Positions 19,051-28,621 of a stretch of 64,000 nucleotides of DNA are shown in pieces. Within the stretch, counting starts at the first letter, position 1; the number at the start of each line of letters is the position of its first letter. The notes below the pieces were generated by a model that was not told the origin of the DNA, ran no database searches, and was given only the letters and a program-made list of their open reading frames with translations. The position numbers were made by a program, and so were the translations under genes. This stretch comes from Symbiodinium natans (lineage: Eukaryota; Sar; Dinophyceae; Suessiales; Symbiodiniaceae): the NCBI GenBank assembly GCA_905221605.1, contig CAJNDS010002634.1, positions 804,001-868,000 on the forward strand. Reading direction: 5' to 3'.

Positions 19051-19843
19051 GTTGACATATCCCTGAGCCGAGACCTTGCTTAACCGAGACCCCAGTTGTC
19101 CCGATACCCTAACAGAAAAGTTCGGCTAACTTCGGAGACTTCGCCGTACACGATCTTTCCTCTGGCCAGCACAATCGCCAGCACCGACACGGCTGCGAAG
19201 TGCAAAGGGCGGGGTGCGAAGCTCCCAACTAATTCGCTTAGCTTAGTGGTCACGAGGCCGTTCTTGGCAATGTCCTAGCTAGCAACCGTACCTCAAGCCT
19301 CATGACTATCCAGTTCCTTTGGCCTGTGCTGCAATACGTGTGCCGGCGCCCAATCATGTGTTTCGGTACGCTGCGCAGCACGGCCTGTGAGAGCCTGCGT
19401 CCCTACCGCTGTTCGGGAGGACGTTGCGTTTCGCGCAACTTGCAAAGTGCAAGATGGTGCCCTTCTCACGGCTCCCATGTATGCAACTCGCCAGACTAAC
19501 CCGCCCAAGTCTCAACTTCCAACATCCGAGATGCAAGGTCATCTTCCAAGTTCTGTTAAAGGCAACTGCATCATCTGCCTAAGCCCACATAAAGGCCGCT
19601 GACACAGGCTTCAGTCGCTGTGCGCAGCCACGAGATGTTAGTTGTAAGGTTTGGGGTCTGAGCTGTTCATGTTTAAGGCTTGTAGGCCTGTGGGAATGGT
19701 GACTGTGAAGCCCTCAACCCCAAACCTGTGAGAAGGGCCTCGTCGCGTTGCCCTACCACGTCCAAAAGGGGCTGCAAGAAAAGAGCGCCGTGCTTTGGGT
19801 TTCAAGGGTTCCATGAATATCCGAACGACAGGCTGCTGCATTG
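19051..19843. other. non-repetitive stretch, weak coding character
   Basis: Free of telomere-type arrays except near its end, GC-balanced, with several overlapping open frames (for example VREDVAFRATCKVQDGALLT on plus). I cannot choose a frame. Confidence 0.3.
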
Positions 19844-19957
19844 ACCCCCCTAGCTATAAGTAGAATTATAAGAACCCTAAGTTGCAGTGTAAGGATCCTA
19901 AAGTAGGTGATAAGTCCTTTAACAACAGTTAGGATAATAAGGGGGCCCCTCCTTGTA
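19844..19957. mobile_element. family C TIR element, left end trimmed (C-1)
   Basis: The interior CTATAAGTAGAATTATAAG and right end GGGGGCCCCTCCTTGTA match complete copies at 29462 and 31341. The left TACAAGGAGGGG is missing. Confidence 0.65.
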
Positions 19958-20288
19958 CCATTCCCCAAGGAGGCAACCTGGAGACCTGATCCCCATCCCA
20001 CGCGGCCGAAGAAAATGGACTAAGTAGACACAATCTCTCTTCGAGGCGTAGATTCGGGAAACCCTAACCCTAAACCCTAAGCCCTAATCCCTGAGCCCTG
20101 AGCCCTGAACCCTGAACCCTGAGCCCAAACCCTTGCGACATGTTGAACAGAAGTTGGTGGTTGGTTGCGCTGCGAAGTCCCTGAATCACACACCTCAAGC
20201 AAGCCTCCGAGCCGAGCCGAACGACACTAAAGGCTTGTAGGGTTTAGGGTTTAGGGTTTAGGTTTAGGGTTTAGGGGGTATTTCAGGA

Positions 20289-20463
20289 TAGTTGGCGAGA
20301 CTTTTCGGATCAGCAAATCAAACAGAAGCCCTTCAATTCCTTCACCCTCAACTTCAACAGCTCCGAATCCCAAATTGTGCCCCAGGCCTCTCCCCAGACC
20401 CGTCCCCTATCCCTAGCTCCTTCCCATCCTTTGAACAAAACACCCTTCAAATACACGCCTTAA
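20289..20463 (+). CDS. probable terminal exon
   Basis: The acceptor GGGTATTTCAG closes a TTTAGGG-containing intron. Two frames are open: DSWRDFSDQQIKQKPFNSFT LNFNSSESQIVPQ to TAA 20461-20463, and IVGETFRISKSNRSPSIPSP in phase with a possible upstream exon (20139-20224, KLVVGCAAKSLNHTPQASLR). Real coding is likely; the frame is unresolved. Confidence 0.4.
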
Positions 20464-20661
20464 TGGCTGAGGGTTCAAAGATTTTCTCCCCAACCTCGAC
20501 TACGGCCCACCTGGGAAATTTTAGGGTCTTGGGTTTAGGGTTTGAGATTAGCCCGTGTTCAGGTGGTGTGCCTCCTTGCGTTCCAGCGCTTTCTGGAGGC
20601 CACCTTCAGCTACTGGTGTAAACCTGCGCGGGATGCCCTTTCACATACTGCGCTACTTACC

Positions 20662-20764
20662 TTGGGATGTTTTCTTTCCTTATACTAACAGTCCTCAATA
20701 GGGAATATAATCGGGGTACTATACTCCCTATCAAGGACTGTTACCATCAGGGGGAACATTCCAA
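20662..20764. mobile_element. family B TIR element (B-4)
   Basis: TTGGGATGTTTTCTTTCC to GGGGGAACATTCCAA, inner arms ACTAACAGTCCTCAATAGGG and CCCTATCAAGGACTGTTA. It is flanked by TACTTACC and TACTTTCC, a 7/8 match, supporting an 8-bp target duplication. Confidence 0.8.
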
Positions 20765-20807
20765 TACTTTCCCTAAACCCTAAACCCTAAACCTCTACAC
20801 GAAGCAG

Positions 20808-20886
20808 TGAAGGCTCCGGCAGCGAGCCGGGATCACATCCACGCCCTCATCGCCCAGGCAGAGTGTGCGAGAATTCTGTGCTTTCA
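20808..20886 (+). CDS. probable exon between two arrays
   Basis: EAVKAPAASRDHIHALIAQA ECARILCFQ. A CCCTAAA array ends 15 bp upstream and a TTTAGGG array starts at the donor. Helical, Ala-rich; unknown. Confidence 0.45.
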
Positions 20887-21124
20887 GGGTTTAGGGTTTA
20901 GGGTTTAGGGTTTAGGGTTCAACCCGTTGTTGGGCTAGGGTATTCAGCCCCTAAGATACGTAGGCCTTGCAGCCTTGGCCTTGCAGTGTGCGGCAGTTGC
21001 TTGAGTTGGCTTGACATAATCCGGGTTTAGGGTTTATCGGGTTTAGGGGTCGTGTAGCGTCGAGGTAGTCTCGGGTCTCTGGAGCACATCGGGTCTCCAT
21101 GGTGTTTTGGGGGCATGTTGCAAG

Positions 21125-21278
21125 GGAAGGGGCAGAAGGTGGCAGCAAGCTTCGCATGAGCATCGCGAGAAGTGCTGTCTGCGGGGTCATGATGAAAGTG
21201 TTGACCTCCTCCGACGAGCCGCGAGGTTCAAGCAAGAAGCTTCTACCACCCATGGCCCAACAGATAATATTTGCAGAG
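21125..21278 (+). CDS. probable exon
   Basis: After ATGTTGCAAG: EGAEGGSKLRMSIARSAVCG, VMMKVLTSSDEPRGSSKKLL, PPMAQQIIFAE, with donor GAG|GTTGCA. A longer minus-strand frame overlaps it but runs through telomere repeats and is rejected. Family unknown. Confidence 0.45.
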
Positions 21279-21569
21279 GTTGCACGAATCCCTTCCCCCT
21301 GACCCCCGTCCCTTGAAAAAAAGCATCCCAAATTTCCGAAGGGGTTACTTGTCCGAACCAACAGCCCTAGTCCTTCCCTAAGCCCTAAACCATACAGGTT
21401 TCGGGGCAACTGAAGAGTTCAGGCTTCAGGTTTCTGAACCCCCCCTAACCCCCCTAATTCGGTAGAGGTTTCAATTGGAGGTTTTCGGGCCAGGGGGATT
21501 TAATATGAAGGGTATGAATGTTAGGGGAAGGGATTGGGATTTCACTCGTGCTGCAGCCGCTCGCCTGCT

Positions 21570-21713
21570 TCTTGGAGGTGCATGGTACTTAGAAGCCAAT
21601 TATAACTGTGCTTATAACCCGCTTCTAAGCCCCCAAACTCCCCCAATGTGGGTTATAATCGGGTTAGAAGTACAGTGATAATTTGGGTTATCAAGTACCA
21701 CGAACCTCCAAGT
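21570..21713. mobile_element. family A TIR element (A-6)
   Basis: Ends TTCTTGGAGGTGCATGGTAC and AAGTACCACGAACCTCCAAG, interior TATAACTGTGCTTATAACCC typical of the GTACT subtype. Confidence 0.7.
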
Positions 21714-21771
21714 GGCCTATAGTTGCCCTGAACCCTAAACCCTATAAACCCTAAACCTCCAAGTACTGTAG

Positions 21772-22466
21772 GACCAGTGGAGGGACCAAGACATGGCTGA
21801 AGATGTGGCATTTTCAGTGTTCGGACCTGCGGGACAGGATGCTTGCCTGCACGATGCACTGTATTCTTGGCTGCTAGCAGAGAGCGCGTGCCAAACCCTA
21901 AACCCTGAAGAATTCAATAGCAAGTCTGGGAAGACTTGAACATGTACCAGGATGGGCTATTAGGCCTTAATCCGAATTAATGAACCCTATAAAGGGTCTG
22001 TTAAGGGATTAAAGGGTGTAATGGCCCTGGTATGGAAAAGGAGATTGGCACGTTCCTGCTGGCTCCCTCGGCACACTGCGCTGATCTGAAGAGCGTGATC
22101 GAGCAGAAGGCCCCCAGGACTGTTTCAACAGGCTTTTGATTTTTTGAGCTTGGTTAGTGAAGAGACAGGATCCACCGATCCGCTTGTCGCAACTTAGCAA
22201 ATGAGAATATAGAGCATGAGACACTGGAATAACCGCTGCCCCTCTCCTCGCCATCCTTCCGCTGCATTTTCGGGTTTCTGGTTCCCTAAACCCTAAACCC
22301 TTAACCCTAAAGTTGAAAGGTTGGCCCGCCACCTGCCACACAGAAAATCCTTGTCGGTGACCGGATGCTTGAAGATTCGGATCCTTTGCTTGGCGAGGGC
22401 GGGTATGCGGCAGCAGGGGCCGCCAAGTCTGTCACCGCGACGTTGCTGCTGCAGCCCCTTGGGTAG
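21772..22466 (+). CDS. ubiquitin-like domain protein, 3' part
   Basis: Exons 21772-21885, 21911-21943, 22041-22121 and 22344-22466 join in phase 0. The last two read EIGTFLLAPSAHCADLKSVI, EQKAPRT, KILVGDRMLEDSDPLLGEGG and end ATLLLQPLG. This follows the ubiquitin beta-grasp order: strand, ADLK helix, 'KILVGDRMLEDSDPL' matching the QRLIFAGKQLEDGRTL region, and a last strand. No Gly-Gly end, so not a conjugating ubiquitin. Earlier exons (DQWRDQDMAEDVAFSVFG) are N-terminal. Introns: a 25-nt telomere-type piece, F-1, and a 222-nt intron holding CCCTAAA repeats. Confidence 0.55.
21945..22032. mobile_element. family F TIR element (F-1) acting as intron
   Basis: Ends TACCAGGATGGGC and GGCCCTGGTA. 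The donor GTACCAGG uses the preceding G; the acceptor is TATGGAAAAG just after the right end (intron 21944-22040, 97 nt, phase 0). Confidence 0.7.
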
Positions 22467-22615
22467 CAGACCAGTCAGGTGTCCGGGTGAGTACGTTGCG
22501 TTCCCTCTCCTTGTTGTACACCCTAAATCCTAAACCAGAAACCCTAAACCCTAAACAAACACCATGCAGCCCTAAACCCTGAACCCCACTAAGCCCCATG
22601 CAATGAATATCTCAG

Positions 22616-22675
22616 GGTCCCCCAAGCCGACAAAAAGCTGACCGTCAAGTGGACGCAACTTCCCGAGTCCGCAGG
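22616..22675 (+). CDS. probable exon
   Basis: After ATATCTCAG: VPQADKKLTVKWTQLPESA, with donor G|GTACTTGGAGG, which is a family A end. The KLTVKWTQL core resembles TVKWQRLSE in the exon at 28088; these could be paralogous segments. Confidence 0.45.
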
Positions 22676-22719
22676 GTACTTGGAGGAGTTGCACGTGTGA
22701 CTTGGTGAGATGCTCGGGA

Positions 22720-22836
22720 ACTTGGAGGTTCATGGTACTCAATACCACTAGAAGCCCCTTCAGTGCCCTAATGTGGGTAGAATTGGGTTATATGTACAGT
22801 TATAATTGGGTTCTTAAGCACCATGAACCTGCAAGT
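22720..22836. mobile_element. family A TIR element (A-7)
   Basis: Ends AACTTGGAGGTTCATGGTAC and AGCACCATGAACCTGCAAGT. Another A-type left end sits at 22677, 40 bp upstream. Confidence 0.7.
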
Positions 22837-23064
22837 TGCCAAACAGTAAAGTTTTTGTTTCGCTTTGTCAGGCTGCTTCGATAGTTTGCTCACCATGGCA
22901 CCAACTGGAAACATAGTTCATATAAGACAGGGATCGGAATACTTTCTGATAGTACTCGCTTATGGTCGCTATATACTTGTACTATGATAACCCCCAAACC
23001 CTCTTCTAATTATTTCGGACCCTATGTTCGCTGCTTTTTCGATCCCGTCCTTTTTCCGGTCGAG

Positions 23065-23789
23065 GCATCATGGTGACTACAGCTATCTGCCCGAAGACAG
23101 GCCAATGCAAGGTAAACCCTAAACCCTAAACCTGGGAAAAATTGGGGAAGCGGGGGGGTGGGGTGGCGGGTGGGGAGTTGCGGGGCTCGCGGACATTCTG
23201 TCAGGCTCTGGGTTGCAGACGAACTACGGTGATTGCATTTCAACATGCAGAGGGCGGGGATCAGAGGTAGTATCACACATCGATTACTTGGAGGTTCATG
23301 GTACTTGTAACCCAATTGGAACTGTGCTTCTAACCCACCTATTGCCGTTCGAGATTCAGCGGCTGCTGCAATCATTTAGACCGCGTAGGGCGTAGGGTTT
23401 GGGGGTTTAGGGTTTTGGGTTTTTGGGGTTTTGGCCTAAAGTATTGAAGCCTTTGGCAATGTCGGTGACCTGCTCCCCGCCATGGCAGGTTGATGCGCGA
23501 AGGGGCTATTGGATTGGATCCCGATACCGGCTTGCTTCTGATACTGCGCGAGTCTGATTCCACAGGCAGGCAGAGGGCCGCCAGCCTTGAACACCCTGTA
23601 AACCCTCAGCACGCAACCCCCAACACCCTCCCAAGGGCTCTAGGCTTCAGGATTCAGGGTTCTGCCTTCTCAGAGGTCAGCTTTCCGACATATCTGCGTC
23701 CGGACTCGATTTTGCACTTTAATGGCGCAGCCTGCGCGGTTCATGGCCTTACAGGACTTTGTCGTCCAGCCAAACGCGGGAGAGCTTAG
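23065..23789 (+). CDS. multi-exon gene, Cys-containing protein (phases partly unresolved)
   Basis: Exon 23065-23111 (MVTTAICPKTGQCK) ends with donor GTAAACCC at the start of a CCCTAAA array. Exon 23219-23266 continues in phase 0 (TNYGDCISTCRGRGSE), donor GTAGTA. Further coding at 23489-23596 (LMREGAIGLDPDTGLLLILR) ends at another GTAAACCC donor. The terminal exon 23674-23789 reads VSFPTYLRPDSILHFNGAAC and AVHGLTGLCRPAKRGRA, then stop. The join between the second and third pieces has a competing frame. Confidence 0.45.
23286..23341. mobile_element. family A element, left half only (A-8)
   Basis: TACTTGGAGGTTCATGGTAC and the first interior arm are present; the right end is missing. Confidence 0.6.
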
Positions 23790-23879
23790 CAGGAAAATTC
23801 TGTGGTATTCTTTAGGCCCTTTAAAGGCTATGGGCAAGCTGCTCTTCGGGAGACTGCGGATGGACCGTAATCCCCTGTT

Positions 23880-23953
23880 AGGGTTCAGGGTTTAGGGTTT
23901 AGGGTTTAGGGTTTAGGGTTTAGGGTTTAGGGTTTAGGGTTTAGGGTTTAGGG
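23880..23953. repeat. telomere-type array
   Basis: About ten TTTAGGG units, directly upstream of an ATG exon. Confidence 0.95.
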
Positions 23954-23968
23954 GTAGGGTTTAACAGC

Positions 23969-24233
23969 ATGGAGTGGGGTTCCGGCCCTGGCGGTGCAGG
24001 TCAGCACGACGATGAGGATGCAAAGGGCAAAGGAAAGCTTGGCAAAGGCAGGGACGACAATGGCAATCTACTATTTGCTTAAGAGCCCCCCCCCAAACAA
24101 AAACTAAACTAATAATCCCTATATTGCCCTGGTAAGGAAGAATGTTTCATGTTTTTTGGGGCTTCTGAAGCAATTCGTAGCAGTAAGCCTTGAGCTTCTG
24201 AAGGCCAAACGTGTCCTCAAGAACAAGATGTAG
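23969..24233 (+). CDS. Gly/Lys-rich protein, two exons split by element D-1
   Basis: ATG 23969 reads MEWGSGPGGAGQHDDEDAKG, KGKLGKGRDDN. Removing 24063-24180 as a GC-AG intron gives phase-1 continuity into AVSLELLKAKRVLKNKM and TAG 24231-24233. GKGKGKG-type tracts are common in dinoflagellate RNA-associated proteins, but no domain is visible. Confidence 0.5.
24068..24180. mobile_element. family D TIR element (D-1) acting as a GC-AG intron
   Basis: Left end CTACTATTTGCTTAAGAGCC, right end GGGCTTCTGAAGCAATTCGT-AG. The donor AATG|GCAATC is just upstream; the acceptor is TTCGTAG. Confidence 0.65.
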
Positions 24234-24241
24234 GTAGACTT

Positions 24242-24345
24242 GGTAGCCCAGTGGTACCCTTTTCCCTTTTTTGGTTCAAGGTCCCCTTATAAAGTCACCA
24301 ACTGAAAAAAGTGTGCCCGTATTAAAAGGTGCTTACTGGGCTACC
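24242..24345. mobile_element. family E TIR element (E-1)
   Basis: Ends GGTAGCCCAGTGGTACCC and TTACTGGGCTACC; interior GGTTCAAGGTCCCCTTATAA shared with E-2 and E-3. Confidence 0.75.
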
Positions 24346-24393
24346 CCGGTTTTGCGTGTCATTGGATGCGCTGAGAAGCACATGCGTCTCATA

Positions 24394-24499
24394 ATTTAGG
24401 GGTCGGTGGAAATTACGGCCAATATTCCCGGATAGTCCTTAATAATTATGCTATAATAGTATCCTCCCCCAACCCCTATTCTAAATATTAAGGCCCCAA
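24394..24499. mobile_element. family H TIR element (H-2)
   Basis: Ends ATTTAGGGGTCGG and TAAATATTAAGGCCCCAA with the family interior. It stands 48 bp after E-1. Confidence 0.6.
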
Positions 24500-24607
24500 C
24501 GTTATGAGCCTGAGACCCGAATCCCTTCAGGCTGCAGGACATCCCCCCTAAGCCCTACAAGACTCCAAGGTGTTAAATGTGAAGCCAGAGAAATGGAGCT
24601 GGCTACT

Positions 24608-24760
24608 CTACTATTTGCCTAAGAACCCCCCCCAAAAAAAAAAAACAAAAAAACAAAAGGATAGTCATCTCTATGTTACCCGTATTAGGAAGAAGAGTTT
24701 TATTTATTAATATTATGTTTGTGTTTTTTTTGTTAGGGGGAGTTCGTAAGCAAATAGTAG
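24608..24760. mobile_element. family D TIR element (D-2)
   Basis: CTACTATTTGCCTAAGAACC to GTAAGCAAATAGTAG. The flanks (NVKPEKWS before; SGSLVSVQAATACPTAQPKK after) read as exons, so this copy is probably intronic too. Confidence 0.65.
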
Positions 24761-24957
24761 TACTTGGTGCGTGTTGGCTTGCATTTCAGGGTCTCTTGTT
24801 TCGGTTCAGGCGGCCACTGCCTGTCCGACAGCTCAGCCGAAGAAGAACCTGGGGTAGGTTTGAGCATTTGTTTTTGATTGTTTCTTTCCCTTGATCACGT
24901 ATATATAATCCTTATAAAGCCATCAACATTTCATTTTTTTCGGGCCCCCAAACCTAG

Positions 24958-25196
24958 CCCAGGAACCTGAGGGCAAAGGCGGCAAAGGCAAAGGGAAGTC
25001 GTTTGGAGGCGCAACGGGGGCTCCGCCCGTCGCGGGCGCGGGCGGTTGGGAGGGTAGTCGGATTGGGGAGAGGGAAGGGGAAGGCCCTAAGCTGAACCCT
25101 GAACCCCTGAAGATGTTGAACTTCGTCCCAAGTTTGGAACTCAAAAACCTTGAGCCCCCAACAGAGATCATGTCTCTCGAGTTTGGGGACCCCTAA
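24958..25196 (+). CDS. terminal exon, Gly/Lys-rich then Leu/Glu-rich
   Basis: After CCAAACCTAG: QEPEGKGGKGKGKSFGGATG, then a 60-codon run ending NPEPLKMLNFVPSLELKNLE PPTEIMSLEFGDP, stop 25194-25196. The KGKGKG tract echoes the exon at 23969, so both may belong to one gene. Minus-strand frames are also open here. Confidence 0.5.
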
Positions 25197-25775
25197 AACC
25201 AACGCCTACGCCTCAAAAATTAGGGCTTCTGGCTGCAAGAGGAGAGTAATGGCGTGTTTGAACATGGGCCCTTTCATTGAACAGTATGTGCTGCTAGGAA
25301 CAACATCGTCCAACGTTGCACCCTGATCCCTCAGGTTGCAAACGAAGAGCTCCCACGAATTAAGCTCAATTCCCCCCCCCCCAAAAAAAATAAAAACAAA
25401 ACCGACAAAATCGTAAGCACAACGCGAAACTAAGTAGAGTAACTCCCGTACCCTTGCGTAGCAAGACCCTGGGGGATGGCGCGGCGGAGAGAGAGAGATA
25501 ACTCCTGAACAAGTCTCTTGCGAAACAAAACTCCTGAAGATCGAGCCTGCACGCAAAGGACACAACCATCATAGCTTGAAACCTACCCGCCATCCTATTC
25601 CCTAAGCCTGACATGTGTTCTTTTTCTGACCCCCGGCCGCAAGAACTAGAAGCTTGAGAGTAACGACTCTGCAATCACTTCCAGAAACGTTGGATGGGCA
25701 CCCCTGGGCTCCCATTGATTACGAGGCTTAGGGGTTAGGGCTTACGGTTTAGGGTTCCCTAAACCGTAGACCCAG

Positions 25776-25942
25776 ATGAAGTCAAATGAGGTCCCCGCGT
25801 GGGCAAGCGCTGTTACTTTCTTGCAAATGGAGGTAAGCATGGGTACGTGCCGCCCAGTTGCTGGTTGAAGGCGCTTGGCTTTGGCCCAGACACCCTCATG
25901 GTGTACGGGGGTGCGGTCAGTTCCCCTTTCCGACCCCTTTGA
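25776..25942 (+). CDS. probable two-part gene end
   Basis: ATG after GTAGACCCAG: MKSNEVPAWASAVTFLQME with a canonical GTAAGC donor. A very short intron (38 nt) then gives ALGFGPDTLMVYGGAVSSPF RPL and stop. Alternatively the second exon starts at 25857 in another frame with donor CAG|GTACCC (25975). Confidence 0.4.
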
Positions 25943-25975
25943 GACTGCGAGGAATTCTCGACGTAGTCCAGGTAC

Positions 25976-26130
25976 CCTCTCTCCCTCTCTCCCTCTCTCC
26001 CTCTCTCCCTCTCTCCCTCTCTCCCCTCTCTTCCCCCCTCTTCCCCCCTCTGCCCCCTTCTCTCTCTCTCTCTCTCTGTTTCTGTCTCTCTCTCTCTCTC
26101 TCTCTCTCTCGCTCGCTCGCTTTCTCTCGC
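25976..26130. repeat. CT-rich microsatellite (CCCTCTCT and TC repeats)
   Basis: Long pyrimidine run; the Ser/Leu and Arg/Glu frames across it are artefacts. Confidence 0.95.
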
Positions 26131-26239
26131 TGCCGAGGCCCGGCGCCAGGCTCACTGTTCATCCTGCCTTCTGAGGGGGACGCCCTGGAGGTCATTCCTG
26201 GCAAGGGTGGAGGGTTTAGGGGACCTAACCCCTAAGCCC

Positions 26240-26345
26240 TAAGCCCTAAGCCCTAAACCCTAAACCCTAAACCCTAAACCCTAAACCCTAAACCCTAAAC
26301 CCTAAACCCTAAACCCTAAACCCTAAACCCTAAACAAACCCTAAA
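26240..26345. repeat. long telomere-type array
   Basis: About thirteen CCCTAAA units with CCCTAAG variants at the 5' side. Confidence 0.95.
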
Positions 26346-26532
26346 CCTTCATTGGGTATATACCTCTTGCAAGTGATGAAATAGGCCAGACTTCGGGTGG
26401 CGGTTGTCGCTTTCGGCCGTCATCAGCTTAAGGTTCCATCAGGTCGAGCCCCGGGCCCATCTGTGAGTTCCTTTAGGGTTAAGGGTTTAGGGTTTAGGGT
26501 TTAGGGCTTAGGGTTTAGGGTTTAGGGTTTAG

Positions 26533-26732
26533 GGTTACACTATCCGACTTCCGATGCCACAAAGTTTATGGGTGCAAGAAGTCCAAGCCCTGGCATGGTC
26601 AGGTTGTGCAGACTTGCTGAGAGTTCTACAAGAGGTTGGGAAGTTTGCGGGCCCACTTTTGAAGCAGAGGTGTCCCGGAGCTGTTTTTCAGCCCAGCTAT
26701 CTCTGAAACCCTCAGCCCACTTAGTTCCTTAG
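26533..26732 (+). CDS. exon or gene end with TTTAG acceptor
   Basis: Opens at TTTAG|GG of an array: HYPTSDATKFMGARSPSPGM, VRLCRLAESSTRGWEVCGPT, FEAE, where GTGTCC is a possible donor. The frame stays open through SCFSAQLSLKPSAHLVP to TAG 26730-26732. A family A element starts five bases later. Confidence 0.5.
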
Positions 26733-26736
26733 CCCC

Positions 26737-26846
26737 ACTTGGAGGGTCATGGTACTTCATGACCCAAATTGTAACCACATTTGGGAACTTAAGGGGCTCA
26801 TAAGGACAGTTCGAATTGGGCTATAAGTGGCACGAACCTCCAAGTA
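26737..26846. mobile_element. family A TIR element (A-9)
   Basis: ACTTGGAGGGTCATGGTACT to GGCACGAACCTCCAAGTA. The right end plus the next G forms the TAG acceptor of the following exon. Confidence 0.7.
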
Positions 26847-26847
26847 G

Positions 26848-27080
26848 GCCCTCTTGAGAAGGTGCCTCTGGAGTACGATCATCCACTCCATCGCGACGCG
26901 GAGATTCACGCAGCTGAAGCTCTGCAGGCGGGGCCCCGCATCAAGGCCGCTGCACGAGATGGGCTAGAAGGAGGGGAGGAGAACGGGGAAGTGAAGCTGC
27001 ACGCCTACGCCGATAAAACTCTGACCCTGAACCACCCACAGCCATTCAGGAAGAAAGCCCTAAAATCCCCTCAATCATAA
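26848..27080 (+). CDS. exon starting at an A-element border
   Basis: PLEKVPLEYDHPLHRDAEIH, AAEALQAGPRIKAAARDGLE, GGEENGEVKLHAYADKTLTL, then NHPQPFRKK before decayed CCCTAAA. Convincing charged, helical composition. No family recognised. Confidence 0.55.
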
Positions 27081-27085
27081 ACCCA

Positions 27086-27372
27086 GACCGCTGGAAGGGC
27101 TTTCCGTTGCCATCCCTCGGCGTCGCAGTTGCGAGAGTCTCCATCGGCAAAAGCAAGGTGCGCTTGGTCTCATTTGCGTCTTGCCTGCTCCAGGTGTGTC
27201 TTTCGGGGAGGCTTCTGCTTCAGCATCTTTAGGGCTTACCCAACGGCTCCTGCTACACTGTAGCCCACCCCCTCCCTTTCCAGAGAAACCTAACCCAACA
27301 AAAAATGCATTAAATTGGAGCCTACAGGGCTTACATGTGCAGGCCATAGTCCCTACGCCCGAACATGCCTGA
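27086..27372 (+). CDS. probable exon(s) after a CCCAG acceptor
   Basis: The acceptor CATAAACCCAG looks like a mutated CCCTAAA unit. One frame reads RWKGFPLPSLGVAVARVSIG KSK with donor GTGCGC; downstream VSFGEASASASLGLTQRLLL runs to stop 27372. Exon borders are unresolved. Confidence 0.4.
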
Positions 27373-27747
27373 TTGGAGCTTTAAACACCGTAGGGTTGGG
27401 GATTTAGCGTTTTTTGGTTTAGGTTTACTCCAGAAGCCAGAGTTTGCTGAGAAACGCCAGGTTGGGTTGAAGTGTTGAGCCAGAGCCTCATGCGAGCGCG
27501 AGCATGGAAGCCTGGTTTCGGGTTAGGGTTTAGGGTTTAGGGTTCAGGGTTCAGGGTTTAGGGTTTAGGGTTTAGGGTTTAGGGTTCGAAACGCATGTTA
27601 TTTGGAACATCGTACAGTGCTGCCATACAATGTGTCGGCAGGCTTTTTTTCTTCCGACTTATACCAGGTACTTGCAAGAACTTCTTCGGATTGTTCATGA
27701 TTTTGTTGCAAAAGCAAATGCACAACATAACATGTTCTGAAGCTCTC

Positions 27748-27859
27748 CTACTATTTACTTAAGAGCCCCCAGAAAGATAAAACAAAATAATTGTCTCCAT
27801 ATTACCCTTACAAGGAAGAATATGTTCATGTTTTGGGTGTGTTCTGAAGCAATTCGTAG
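27748..27859. mobile_element. family D TIR element (D-3)
   Basis: CTACTATTTACTTAAGAGCC to TTCTGAAGCAATTCGTAG; closest to D-1. Confidence 0.65.
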
Positions 27860-28087
27860 TCTCAGCCCACAGAAGCCCGTGCCCTAACATTCTGGAGTCT
27901 AGTTGCTACTCATACCTTGGGGACGAAGTGAACCCTAAAGAGGGTGTGTCGTTCACAAACTTTCATAGGAAGGTGCATGATAGTAGTAGAGGTACCCGAG
28001 ACTTCCATAAGATGAACACAACCCCCCCCCCCCCAAGAAGACACCCTAAACCCTAAACCCTAACTAAACCCTAAACCCTAAATCAAG

Positions 28088-28199
28088 GAGCTGTGCCCTG
28101 CGACCGTCAAGTGGCAGCGCTTGTCGGAGCCCAGTTGCAATTGCGAGGCGGTGTGCTTGGACAGAGCAAACCTCCTCGCAATCTTCGCTCAGGCGCCTG
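28088..28199 (+). CDS. exon flanked by telomere-type arrays on both sides
   Basis: ELCPATVKWQRLSEPSCNCE, AVCLDRANLLAIFAQAP. The acceptor CCCTAAATCAAG and donor G|GTTTAGGG are both array borders. Cys pattern C-x-C; unknown family. Confidence 0.5.
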
Positions 28200-28389
28200 G
28201 TTTAGGGTTTAGGGTTTCTTCACCTGTGTGCTTGGTGCCTTCTTAAGGACCTTAGCCTTAGTGAGTTGACCATAATGCGAGGTGACACCCTCCTAGATTT
28301 GAAGCCCTACCCCGAAGACTGAGTGTGAGAGAAGACTGAGTGTGAGAGTCGAAACCGAAGACTGAAATTGAGGGCAAATCCCCTTCCAG

Positions 28390-28542
28390 GTGGGTCTGTC
28401 TGGGCGCGAGGTGGTGTTTGCAAAGCTGCGGGGCATCTCGGCTTCTGCAAGAATGTGTGGCATACCATGTGTGTCGTGCAAATCGAATCTCATCAACAGC
28501 CAAAGCAGATTCTGGTCGAAGCGTCTGAAGCCTGAAGCCTGA
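28390..28542 (+). CDS. possible terminal exon
   Basis: After CCCCTTCCAG: VGLSGREVVFAKLRGISASA, RMCGIPCVSCKSNLINSQSR, FWSKRLKPEA and TGA. The CGIPCVSC cluster could bind metal. Confidence 0.4.
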   Translation: MGLSGREVVFAKLRGISASARMCGIPCVSCKSNLINSQSRFWSKRLKPEA

Positions 28543-28621
28543 GACCCAAACCTGTCTGAAGCAAGGAAATCGAGCTTAGGTGGACCATCAGCTCACCAAG
28601 TTGATTGCTTCCCTTTGCCAG

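Noticed and set aside
20951-21409. 152-codon minus-strand frame.
   Set aside because: It includes PLNPINPKPG, the translation of a TTTAGGG array, and opposes a good plus exon (21125-21278).
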